Shown piece by piece: positions 1 to 6,081 of a stretch of 6,162 nucleotides of DNA (positions are counted from its first letter, which is position 1; each line of letters opens with the position of its first letter). Origin of the DNA: Syntrophaceae bacterium (GTDB lineage: Bacteria > Desulfobacterota > Syntrophorhabdia > Syntrophorhabdales > WCHB1-27). The stretch spans positions 1 to 6,162 of the forward strand of contig PLSJ01000284.1 of assembly GCA_003165115.1 (NCBI GenBank), written 5' to 3'. The position numbers were made by a program, and so were the translations under genes. Below the pieces are notes generated by a model. It searched no databases. It was given only the letters and a program-made list of their open reading frames with translations, and was not told the origin of the DNA.

Positions 1-68
1 ACCGTGCACTTTCGTAAACCCCTTTTGCGGAAAGCCGGCGCGCACGCGTGTCCTTTTGTTCAGCGAGT

Positions 69-95
69 TCTGTCGACAGACTCGACAATTTTGTC
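69..95. promoter_or_regulatory. Two adjacent inverted repeats, candidate enhancer (UAS) for a sigma-54 activator
   Basis: Seen: a perfect 12-base palindrome TCTGTCGACAGA at 69-80, and then GACAA-TT-TTGTC at 84-95. Both are built from TGTC/GACA half-sites. Further half-sites occur at 49-52 and 107-110. Known: sigma-54 promoters need an enhancer-binding protein bound roughly 80-150 bases upstream of the start. If transcription starts near 184, these repeats are centred about 110 and 95 bases upstream. Inference: they are the activator's binding sites. No regulator gene lies in the window, so its identity is unknown. The sites could instead serve a gene beyond the left edge. Bases 1-157 otherwise hold no gene that I can support. 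Confidence 0.45.
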
Positions 96-157
96 CACCT
101 ATTCTTGACAGCCCTTCCCTGATCCAGTAACAACGGGCCTGTGAAGGAAGAGACCCC

Positions 158-173
158 TGGCACGACAGTTGCT
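158..173 (+). promoter_or_regulatory. Sigma-54 (-24/-12) promoter of the His-rich peptide gene
   Basis: The sequence TGGCACGACAGTTGCT matches the sigma-54 consensus TGGCACG-N4-TTGCW at every defined position. The invariant GG (159-160) and GC (171-172) are separated by the required 10 bases. Transcription would begin around 184, giving a leader of about 29 bases that contains the ribosome binding site at 199-205. The position immediately before a gene with a strong start signal makes a chance match unlikely. A weaker sigma-70 alternative is TTGACA at 105-110 with TAACAA at 128-133, whose -10 is poor. Confidence 0.82.
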
Positions 174-212
174 ATAAAGGCCGCAGTATCCTATCAAGAA
201 GGAGGAATTCGC

Positions 213-359
213 ATGAAGAGAGGGTTGGTCGCTTTGGCCGCGCTGCTTCTGGTAGCCGTATCAACCGTTGCGTTCGCCCCGCCCGCGGAGGCGTATTGGG
301 GGCATCACCACCATCATCACCACCACCACGTCCACCACCATCATCATCACCATCGTTAA
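213..359 (+). CDS. Secreted histidine-rich micro-protein (48 aa, putative metal-binding)
   Basis: No family is recognised. The start at 213 is chosen because AAGGAGG (199-205) sits 7 bases before the ATG. A GTG start at 141 in the same frame would give 72 residues, but it lies upstream of the sigma-54 promoter and has no better site. Residues 1-27 look like a classical Sec signal peptide: MKR, a hydrophobic core at about 4-21, and a signal peptidase site after AEA (25-27). The mature peptide would be YWG, nine His, Val, seven His, Arg, which is 21 residues with 16 His. CAT and CAC codons are mixed. Such a peptide should bind Ni, Zn, Co or Cu in the periplasm, by analogy with His-rich metal-storage proteins such as Helicobacter Hpn. 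A role as a metal buffer or sensor partner is inference. It is monocistronic and convergent with dctP. Confidence 0.75.
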   Translation: MKRGLVALAALLLVAVSTVAFAPPAEAYWGHHHHHHHHHVHHHHHHHR

Positions 360-413
360 CGGGTTCGATATTCGCGGACACGGTCAGTCGCAGGCAGTAC
401 ACTCCAAAGAAAA

Positions 414-446
414 GCCTCCCGCTCCCTTTCAAAGGGAGCGGGAGGC
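414..446 (-). terminator. Intrinsic terminator of the dctQMP unit
   Basis: A perfect inverted repeat has the arm GCCTCCCGCTCCCTTT (414-429), one central base, and the complementary arm at 431-446. The effective stem is about 14 pairs with a 5-base loop. On the minus strand the stem is followed by TTTTCTTT (413 leftwards), so it is oriented to end transcription coming from dctP, whose stop is at 473. On the plus strand no T-tract follows (TAAGGAAAC), so it may only weakly stop transcripts of the convergent His-rich gene. The rest of 360-472 shows nothing further. Confidence 0.88.
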
Positions 447-472
447 TAAGGAAACAAGAGCAGTTGTTTTCG

Positions 473-1501
473 CTACTTTTGGTTCGTCTTCAGGTAGTCG
501 AGACAGAACTTGAGGGCTTCGTCGCCCGGCAGCCCCTTCGCCTTGACGCCTTTTACGTACTCATCGATCACGGGCCTTACCGCGGCGACCCAGCGCGCTT
601 CCTCTTCCTTCGACAGGGCTATGACCTTGTTGCCCCTCTTCTTTGTGAACTCCAGGCCCGACTTATCGATCTCGTCCCATACCTTGCCCTGTTTTTCGAT
701 CCATTCATGGCTGACCTGGTCCATCACGGTCTGGACGTCGGGCGGCAGGGAGTTCCATTTACGCTTGTTCATGATGACAAACATGCCGGCGGTATACGCC
801 GCGCCATAGTCTTCGGTGCTCGACGCGACGACCTCTCCCCACTTGAAGCCTTCGAGGGCCTCGAAAGGCGCCATGGCGCCGTCCGCCACGCCGGTCCTCA
901 GGGCATCATAGGTTTCGGGCATCGTCATGCCGACAGGCGACGCGCCAAGGGCCGCGGCTATAGGGACAACCGTTCCCTGTGCCCTTATCTTCATGCCCTT
1001 CAGGTCTTCCAGCTTGTAGACCGGTTTCTTCGTGTGGACGATGCCGGGCCCGTGGGCGTGGAGGAAGAGTACCTTTACCTCGTCCAGCTCCTTCGGCTTG
1101 AACTTGCTGTAGTACGCGTTGATCAGCCCGGTCGCCTGGGTGCCGCTCCTGTAGCCCAGCGGAAGGTCGACCATGGCCATGATGGGGAACTTGCCCCTGG
1201 TGTAGCCCAGCACGCTCTCCCCGATGTCGGCGATGCCTTTGACGACGTTATCGTAGGTCTGCGCGGCGGGCGTGAGCGTGCCGCCGGCAAAATAGGTGAT
1301 CTTCACCTTGCCGTTCGTCCGCTTCTCCACCTCTTTGCACCATGCTTCCGCGAGGACGCTGTTCTTGTGCGGCGCCGGGAAGAAGTTCGAGAAATTGAGC
1401 TGAACTACCTTCTGCGCCGAGGAGACGGCCGGGAACACGAGAAGACCGATGAATGTCACGAAAACCAACAGACCGAAGTTCCTCAGAGTCTGCCTTTGCA
1501 T
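473..1501 (-). CDS. dctP: TRAP transporter solute-binding protein (DctP family)
   Basis: This is the periplasmic substrate-binding subunit of a tripartite ATP-independent transporter, which captures an organic acid and hands it to DctQM. It has 342 residues, the usual size for the family. Residues 1-29 form a signal peptide ending SSA. Family landmarks follow: SNFFPAPH (38-45), the ADIGES segment (91-96), LKGMKIRAQG (167-176) carrying Arg173, which is the conserved residue that salt-bridges the substrate carboxylate, and FVIMNKRKW (241-249). The start has a purine-rich AAGGGGGGAG site 5 bases upstream. It is the last gene of the unit, 73 bases after dctM, whereas the binding protein is often first. 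The substrate cannot be read from sequence. Aromatic or 2-oxo acids are a guess from the neighbouring iorAB. Naming as dctP is by family, not proven C4-dicarboxylate specificity. Confidence 0.92.
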   Translation of the reverse strand: MQRQTLRNFGLLVFVTFIGLLVFPAVSSAQKVVQLNFSNFFPAPHKNSVLAEAWCKEVEKRTNGKVKITYFAGGTLTPAAQTYDNVVKGIADIGESVLGYTRGKFPIMAMVDLPLGYRSGTQATGLINAYYSKFKPKELDEVKVLFLHAHGPGIVHTKKPVYKLEDLKGMKIRAQGTVVPIAAALGASPVGMTMPETYDALRTGVADGAMAPFEALEGFKWGEVVASSTEDYGAAYTAGMFVIMNKRKWNSLPPDVQTVMDQVSHEWIEKQGKVWDEIDKSGLEFTKKRGNKVIALSKEEEARWVAAVRPVIDEYVKGVKAKGLPGDEALKFCLDYLKTNQK

Positions 1502-1529
1502 GTTACTCCCCCCTTTTTTTGTATTTGTG

Positions 1530-1549
1530 GAGCAAATGAAGATTTGCCC
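1530..1549 (-). other. Intercistronic hairpin between dctM and dctP
   Basis: On the minus strand GGGCAAAT-CTTC-ATTTGCTC can fold into an 8-pair stem (one G-U pair) with a 4-base loop. It lies in the 73-base gap after the dctM stop and about 30 bases before the dctP start. It is followed by an A-rich stretch, not a T-tract, so it is not an intrinsic terminator. It may protect or process the mRNA so that binding protein outnumbers the membrane subunits. That role is inference. Confidence 0.35.
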
Positions 1550-1574
1550 GCTTGATTTTCACCTGCCGCCGCCC

Positions 1575-2888
1575 CTACTTGACGACCATGGGCATCAGCC
1601 AACCCGGAAGCCAGGTAGCAAGCCCGGGAAAAATGAAGAGAAGGGCCGCCGCAACGACCAGGCTGATGAGGAACGGATAGACGCCCGCATAGATCACGCT
1701 GAACGGCACCTTCGTGATCTGCTTGACCACAAAAACGTTGATCGCGACAGGAGGGATCACCACCCCGACCATGACGGTCACACCGATCATGATGCCGAAC
1801 CAGAGAGGGTTATAACCGAGCTTGTCGATGGCGGGGTAGAAGATCGGCGTCGCCAGTATCATGAAGGCCAGATCATCGATGAAAGAGCCGCCGATAAGGT
1901 AGATGAAGGTGATAAAGATCATGATGATCCACGGGGCCATATGAAGACCGGTGATCCAGGTCGCGGTGATCATCGGTATCTTCGTCACCGCGATAAAATG
2001 GCCGAGCACCGTGGAGCCGGCAATGAGCATGAGGACCATGCACGCGGTAGTGAGCGACTCCGCCACCGCCTTGAAAAACTTGCTGAGATCCAGGTCCCGT
2101 CTCGTGACGGTGAGGACCAGCACGAGGAACGTCCCCACGCTCCCTGCCTCGGTCGGGGTAAAGAAGCCCTTGAGAATGCCGCCTATGATCATGGCAAAGA
2201 TGAAGACTACCCAGACGATCTCCGGCAGGGCCTTCCACCTCTCGGACCAGGGGAACTTCTTGCTCCGTGGCGCAATCTCGGGATTTATGGTGGCCCATGC
2301 ATAAATAATGACGATAAAGAAAAAGGCGACGATAAGGCCGGGGATGATCCCCGCGAGGAAGAGCCGGCCTATGGACTGGTCGGTGATGATGCCGAACACG
2401 ATAAGGGTCACGCTCGGGGGAAGGAGGATCCCGAGGGTGCCGACCGAGGCCACGATCCCGGTCGATAGCTTCTTTGCGTAGCCGTAGCGGTCCATCTCGG
2501 GCACGGCGACGCTCGCGAACGTTGCGGCCGTTGCGGGGGACGAGCCGCATATCGACTTGAACGCGGTTGCGCCCGCCACGGTGGCCATGGCCATCCCGCC
2601 GGGCACGTGGCCCATAAATCTGTTGGTCGCGTCGAAAAGCCTCTTCGCGATCCCCGAGTTGAAGGCGACCTGCCCCATGAACACGAAGAGCGGGATGACC
2701 GTAAACCCATACGTGTCGAGGACATCGAAAAAGTCTTTCGCAAGCAGGTTCAGTGCGGCCTGCCAGGAAATGAGATAGCCAAAGCCGAGGAAGCCGATGA
2801 GGATCATGGCAAAAGCAAGCTCGATGCCGGTGAGAAAAAGGACCAGGACGATCAGGAGAGCTATGATGCCTACCGTAACCTCATTCAT
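1575..2888 (-). CDS. dctM: TRAP transporter large permease (DctM family)
   Basis: This is the ion-coupled large membrane subunit that moves the substrate delivered by DctP. It has 437 residues, typical for the family, and is almost wholly hydrophobic with about 12 membrane segments. Conserved landmarks are visible: an N-terminal helix pair, FTVIPLFVFMG (62-72), GSSPATAATFASVAVPEM (115-132), GTLGILLPPS (150-159), GRLFLAGIIPG (174-184), PTEAGSVG (245-252), GSFIDDLAFMILATPIFYP (334-352) and GVVIPPVAINVFV (375-387). Its ATG overlaps the dctQ stop within ATGAATGA (2888-2881), which points to translational coupling with dctQ. The stop is TAG at 1577-1575. I see nothing truncated or unusual in the protein. 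Confidence 0.95.
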   Translation of the reverse strand: MNEVTVGIIALLIVLVLFLTGIELAFAMILIGFLGFGYLISWQAALNLLAKDFFDVLDTYGFTVIPLFVFMGQVAFNSGIAKRLFDATNRFMGHVPGGMAMATVAGATAFKSICGSSPATAATFASVAVPEMDRYGYAKKLSTGIVASVGTLGILLPPSVTLIVFGIITDQSIGRLFLAGIIPGLIVAFFFIVIIYAWATINPEIAPRSKKFPWSERWKALPEIVWVVFIFAMIIGGILKGFFTPTEAGSVGTFLVLVLTVTRRDLDLSKFFKAVAESLTTACMVLMLIAGSTVLGHFIAVTKIPMITATWITGLHMAPWIIMIFITFIYLIGGSFIDDLAFMILATPIFYPAIDKLGYNPLWFGIMIGVTVMVGVVIPPVAINVFVVKQITKVPFSVIYAGVYPFLISLVVAAALLFIFPGLATWLPGWLMPMVVK

Positions 2889-3363
2889 AACGACCCCCCG
2901 CTATTTTCATGACATCGGCGATAAGCACGAGGCATTGGATAAAACAGCAGAACCCGATGCCGAACGCCACCGGATAAAACGGGAGCTGACGGGTAGCCGT
3001 GACCTCACCCGACCTGTAGAGTTCCCCGGCATACAGCAAAAGGTTATAGCCGATAAGCACGAAAAGGCCGAAACAGACCGTCCTCGTGCCGACGTCGAAG
3101 ACCCCCTTCCAAAAGGTGGAAAAATTCTGGATAAAGAAATCGACGAAGATATGGCATCTGAGCAGGGAGGTGATGGGAAGCGCAAAACCTATCACCACGG
3201 CCCCGCCGAGCCCCACCATCTCATAGGTGCCCACTATCGGGCGGCCGCAAAGCCTCAGGGCGACATCGGCAACGGTGAGGAGCATGATGAATATCAGCGC
3301 GCCCCCCGCTATCCATTGCATATACCTGCTCAGTCTTTGCACGATCGAAAGAAAGACTTCCAT
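2881..3363 (-). CDS. dctQ: TRAP transporter small permease (DctQ family)
   Basis: This is the small membrane subunit that pairs with DctM. With the start chosen at 3363 it has 160 residues and four predicted membrane segments (about 17-37, 48-68, 92-112 and 128-149). Family features are GRPIVGTYEMVGL (40-52), the HIFVDFF stretch (71-77) and RQLPFYPVAFGIG (125-137). The start is preferred over an in-frame ATG at 3423 because a strong GGGGAGGGGGG lies 8 bases upstream. The extra 20 residues (Thr, Arg, His, Gly-rich) also do not resemble a DctQ N-terminus. It is the first gene of the transporter unit and follows iorB after a 318-base spacer holding a candidate promoter. Confidence 0.9.
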   Translation of the reverse strand: MEVFLSIVQRLSRYMQWIAGGALIFIMLLTVADVALRLCGRPIVGTYEMVGLGGAVVIGFALPITSLLRCHIFVDFFIQNFSTFWKGVFDVGTRTVCFGLFVLIGYNLLLYAGELYRSGEVTATRQLPFYPVAFGIGFCCFIQCLVLIADVMKIAGGRYE

Positions 3364-3528
3364 AATGTTTCCCCCCTCCCCAAACCGGTAATGGTGTGTG
3401 CGGCACGTCTTCGCCCCGGTCATCGACGAATCGCGCGTTCATGTGGCCCTTCCGCAAGAGAAAAGCCCATATTTTCACAAATGTTTTTTCATGTCATGCA
3501 AAGGGTCGGATTTCCTCAGAATAGTCGA

Positions 3529-3558
3529 ATCGTAGATCACATAACCGCGCCTTGTCAA
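3529..3558 (-). promoter_or_regulatory. Candidate sigma-70 promoter of dctQMP
   Basis: On the minus strand a perfect -35 box TTGACA (3558-3553) is followed after 18 bases by TACGAT (3534-3529), which matches 4 of 6 -10 positions. An AT-rich stretch (ACAAATATTT) lies just upstream of the -35. Transcription would start near 3522, leaving a leader of roughly 160 bases before dctQ. The weak -10 fits a promoter that needs an activator. Confidence 0.45.
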
Positions 3559-3581
3559 GAAATATTTGTTATGCCCGCTCA

Positions 3582-3616
3582 TTTGTGTACAATTTCACTT
3601 TGGTTTTGTGTACACA
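3582..3616. repeat. Direct repeat TTTGTGTACA x2, candidate operator
   Basis: TTTGTGTACA occurs at 3582-3591 and again at 3605-3614, 23 bases apart, close to two helical turns. Each copy lies in a near-palindrome: TTGTGTACAA at 3583-3592 (arms TTGT/ACAA) and TGTGTACACA at 3607-3616, which is a perfect 10-base palindrome. They are about 25-60 bases upstream of the candidate dctQ -35 box, a location suited to an activator. The TTGT-NN-ACAA shape resembles operators of some GntR-family regulators that control organic acid uptake. That assignment is tentative and no regulator gene is in the window. Confidence 0.45.
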
Positions 3617-3681
3617 TTCATTTCTTCCTCTTGCCCGTTCGGAGGCGCCGCCCGGCGCGGTGCGGAAGCCTTGTCCGTGCC

Positions 3682-4269
3682 CTAGAGGGCTTCCCGCCCT
3701 TTTTGGAACGCCTTCACGTTGAGATCCCGGATCTTCTTCGGGAGAAGGTCGGTCAAGGCGTTCAGCCACATTTGATCCCCTATCTCGGGGATGAGCTTCG
3801 AAAAAGCGCCCACGAGCACGACGTTGGCGGCCTGCGCATTTCCGAGCCCCAGGGCTATCTCCTGTCCTTTGACCACGTGGACCCGGTCTTTGAAATGCTT
3901 CTTGAACGTTGCGGGAATGTCCGTGGGGTACTCCGCGAACCCCAGGGTCACCGCGGGAGGCAGTATCTTCTGATCGTTGATGACGATAGCCGCCTTGTCT
4001 TTGCAATAGTTGATGTACCGGAGCGCCTCCAGAAGCTCGAAGGCGAGGAGGAAATCGACCTCCCTGAACTTGATGAGAGGCGAGTAGACCTGCGCGCCGT
4101 ACCTGAAATGGGTCGTCACGTCGCCGCCCCTCTGGGCCATTCCGTGGACCTCGCTCTTCTTTACGTCGTAACCCGCCTGGACAAATACATGGGCAAGGAT
4201 GTTGCTGGCGAGAATGGCCCCTTGTCCGCCGACGCCCGAAAGCAATATGTTGGTGACTTTATTATTCAT
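3682..4269 (-). CDS. iorB: Indolepyruvate:ferredoxin oxidoreductase, beta subunit
   Basis: This is the smaller subunit of the aryl-2-oxoacid:ferredoxin oxidoreductase, which converts indolepyruvate, phenylpyruvate or hydroxyphenylpyruvate plus CoA to the arylacetyl-CoA, CO2 and reduced ferredoxin in the cytoplasm. It has 195 residues, normal for IorB, and corresponds to a single gamma-type domain of the pyruvate:ferredoxin oxidoreductase family. Markers are the glycine-rich SGVGGQG (11-17), SEVHGMAQRGG (39-49) and NVVLVGAFSKLIP (149-161). No iron-sulfur cysteine motif is present, as expected for this subunit. It begins 12 bases after iorA. Its GAGGGGG ribosome site overlaps the iorA stop, indicating coupled translation. 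Confidence 0.94.
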   Translation of the reverse strand: MNNKVTNILLSGVGGQGAILASNILAHVFVQAGYDVKKSEVHGMAQRGGDVTTHFRYGAQVYSPLIKFREVDFLLAFELLEALRYINYCKDKAAIVINDQKILPPAVTLGFAEYPTDIPATFKKHFKDRVHVVKGQEIALGLGNAQAANVVLVGAFSKLIPEIGDQMWLNALTDLLPKKIRDLNVKAFQKGREAL

Positions 4270-4281
4270 TCGAAAACCCCC

Positions 4282-6081
4282 TCACGCCTTTCCCGGCACG
4301 ATCGACTCGAATTTGCAGACCTGGGCGCATACGCCGCATCCAGGGCATTGAAGCCTGTTGATCGACACGATCCCTTTCCTCTTCTTTCCTTTTTTCGTGA
4401 CGCCTTCTCCGCCGACCCAGCTTATCGCAGGACACCCGAGCTGGAGGCACGTCTTACAGCCTGTGCACTTCTCCACCTCTATGGAGTAGTACGGATGCGG
4501 GAACCGCCTCTTTTCTCTCCTGTGGAGCATGCACGGGCCATTCTCCGTGATAATGACGGACGCCTCATCCCTCTCGGTCTCCGTTTTCACGGTCTCGAAG
4601 GTCTCTTTCAGGTTGTAGGGGTCCACGGTGCTCACATGTTTGACGCCGAGGGCCTTCACGAGCTGCCCGTAGTCGATCATGTTCGCCGGCTCGCCTTTGA
4701 TCGTAAAGCCCGTCCCGGGGTGCTCCTGCAAACCCGTCATCCCCGTAATGCGGTTGTCGAGGATGATAGTCGTCGCGTATCCCTTGTTGTAGACCGTATC
4801 CATGAGGGGCGGGATGCCGGCGTGGAGAAAGGTCGAGTCGCCGATGACGGCGCACACCTTGCCCACCGCTTCCGCGCCGAGGGCCTTCCCTGCTCCGTAG
4901 GCGAGACCTATGCCCGCGCCCATGCAGAGGTTCATGTGCATCGCCTGGAGCGGGGGCGCCGCGGCCAGGGAGTAGCAGCCTATATCGCCGAAGACGTAAA
5001 GTCCCAGTTTCTTGAGCGTATAGAAAAGCGCCCTGTGCGAGCAGCCGGGACACATGTTCGCCGGCCTTTTCGGTATGTCGTCCACGTCGGCCCTTATCTT
5101 CGGGGCCTTGTATTTTGCGCCGAGCAGCGACCTCTCGACGATCTCCGGTGAAAGCTCGTATATGTTCGGAATGAGGTCCTTGCCGTGAAATATCTTATAA
5201 CCCAGCGCCTTGATCTCCGTCTCGAAAAAGGGGTCCAGCTCCTCGACGACGATCACCTTCTTCACCTTCTTGAAGAAATCGGCGATAAGCTTTTTAGGCA
5301 GAGGCCAGACCATGCCGAGCTTCAAATAGGAATACTGCGGGAAGACCTCTTTGGCATACATGTAGGCAGCGCCCGCCGCGATCACGCCTACGGCGGGGTC
5401 GTTGATCTCCATTCTGTTGGCGGGAAACGTATCCGCATACGCCTCCAGGTCCCTCATTCGTTTCTCCACGACCCGGCGCGCCACGCGCACGTTGACCGGC
5501 ACCATCACATGCTTGGGTATCTCCGATCGATCGAGGCCGAGCGGCATCGACGATGCCTTCCTCTCCCCCTCTTCCACGAGCGAATCGGCATGCGATATCC
5601 TCGTTGTGCCCTTCACGAGGACCGGGGTATCGAATTGCTCGCTGATGTCGAAGGCCACCTTCGTAAAATCCTTGCACTCCTGGGCATCACCCGGCTCGAG
5701 CATGGGCACCTTGGCAAAACGCGCCCAATTCCGGCTGTCCTGCTCATTTTGTGAGCTATGGGCAAAGGGGTCGTCTGCCACGACCACGACGAGGCCCCCC
5801 TTCACGCCTGCGTAGGAGAGAGTCATGAACGCATCCGACGCCACGTTCATCCCCACGTGTTTCATGCAGGCCATGGCCCGCGTCCCGGCAAAGGCCGCAC
5901 CCGCGGCCACCTCCACCGCGACCTTTTCGTTCGGAGACCACTCCGCGTCGATCTCCGGATACTTGGCGATCTCGGCGAGTATTTCGCTGCTCGGCGTGCC
6001 GGGATACGCCGCGGCCACGGTAACCCCGGCCTCCCAGGCCCCTCGCGCGATCGCCTCGTTTCCCTGTAATACCTTCTTCAT
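4282..6081 (-). CDS. iorA: Indolepyruvate:ferredoxin oxidoreductase, alpha subunit
   Basis: This is the catalytic, thiamine-diphosphate-dependent subunit that decarboxylates aryl pyruvates and passes electrons through iron-sulfur clusters to ferredoxin. It has 599 residues, typical length. Order of domains: an N-terminal pyrimidine-binding region with AAYPGTPSSEI (24-34) and DDPFAHSSQNEQDSR (103-117); a middle domain; CPGCSHR (344-350); a TPP/Mg site beginning GDST (414-417) and ending in LDN (441-443); and a C-terminal ferredoxin-like domain. That last domain has cluster cysteines C539, C542, C545, C550 (CX2CX2CX4CP) and C579, C582, C585, C589 (CX2CX2CX3CK). The first spacing is characteristic of IorA. 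Lys590 replaces the proline common in ferredoxin motifs. The start at 6081 has AAAAGGGGG upstream and matches the usual N-terminus. The frame stays open to the right edge but has no ATG, GTG or TTG there. Confidence 0.96.
   Translation of the reverse strand: MKKVLQGNEAIARGAWEAGVTVAAAYPGTPSSEILAEIAKYPEIDAEWSPNEKVAVEVAAGAAFAGTRAMACMKHVGMNVASDAFMTLSYAGVKGGLVVVVADDPFAHSSQNEQDSRNWARFAKVPMLEPGDAQECKDFTKVAFDISEQFDTPVLVKGTTRISHADSLVEEGERKASSMPLGLDRSEIPKHVMVPVNVRVARRVVEKRMRDLEAYADTFPANRMEINDPAVGVIAAGAAYMYAKEVFPQYSYLKLGMVWPLPKKLIADFFKKVKKVIVVEELDPFFETEIKALGYKIFHGKDLIPNIYELSPEIVERSLLGAKYKAPKIRADVDDIPKRPANMCPGCSHRALFYTLKKLGLYVFGDIGCYSLAAAPPLQAMHMNLCMGAGIGLAYGAGKALGAEAVGKVCAVIGDSTFLHAGIPPLMDTVYNKGYATTIILDNRITGMTGLQEHPGTGFTIKGEPANMIDYGQLVKALGVKHVSTVDPYNLKETFETVKTETERDEASVIITENGPCMLHRREKRRFPHPYYSIEVEKCTGCKTCLQLGCPAISWVGGEGVTKKGKKRKGIVSINRLQCPGCGVCAQVCKFESIVPGKA

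Larger units (their letters stand above)
3364..3681. other. Intergenic control region between iorB and dctQ
   Basis: This 318-base stretch contains no convincing gene. From the iorB end it holds a small GC-rich inverted repeat (GCGCCG-CC-CGGCGC, 3645-3658) with no T-tract, which is not a convincing terminator. Next come two copies of TTTGTGTACA, an AT-rich patch, the candidate promoter, and a leader of about 160 bases ending in the dctQ ribosome binding site. The upstream part is clearly more AT-rich than the flanking genes. The arrangement suggests that dctQMP can be expressed apart from iorAB. Confidence 0.6.

Noticed and set aside
141..212. GTG start at 141, giving a 72-residue form of the His-rich protein
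   Set aside because: This start is upstream of the sigma-54 promoter at 158-173, lacks a signal peptide at its N-terminus, and is far weaker than the AAGGAGG-ATG start at 213.
303..353. CAT/CAC repeat as a tandem repeat or CRISPR-like element
   Set aside because: The repetition is a homopolymeric codon run within a reading frame, with no spacers and no regular unit longer than three bases.
44..359. Possible cloning-vector contamination: MluI (44-49), SalI (72-77) and EcoRI (205-210) sites plus a poly-His tract resembling an affinity tag
   Set aside because: The His tract follows a natural-looking signal peptide, uses mixed CAT/CAC codons, is interrupted by Val, and ends in Arg-stop. The upstream element is a sigma-54 promoter rather than a vector promoter, and the sequence runs continuously into the native terminator and dctP. 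Comparison with related genomes would settle it.
296..2468. Plus-strand frames of 419 and 339 codons (296-1555 and 1449-2468)
   Set aside because: They are shadows of dctP and dctM, with charged low-complexity translations and no domain. The first also runs out of frame through the His-rich gene and through the terminator hairpin.
3364..3423. N-terminal extension of dctQ to the ATG at 3423
   Set aside because: The added 20 residues do not look like a membrane-protein N-terminus of this family, and the strong GGGGAGGGGGG site before 3363 marks the internal start.
3645..3658. GC-rich inverted repeat after iorB as a terminator
   Set aside because: Each arm is only 6 bases with 2 bases between them, so the inner pairs could not form, and no T-tract follows on the minus strand.
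2797..5151. A 784-codon open frame on the plus strand, the longest in the window
   Set aside because: It lies antisense across dctM, dctQ, iorB and iorA, which all have clear family motifs. Its translation is rich in Arg, His, Asp and Leu without any recognisable domain, and it crosses the intergenic spacer. It is an artefact of GC-rich codon use.
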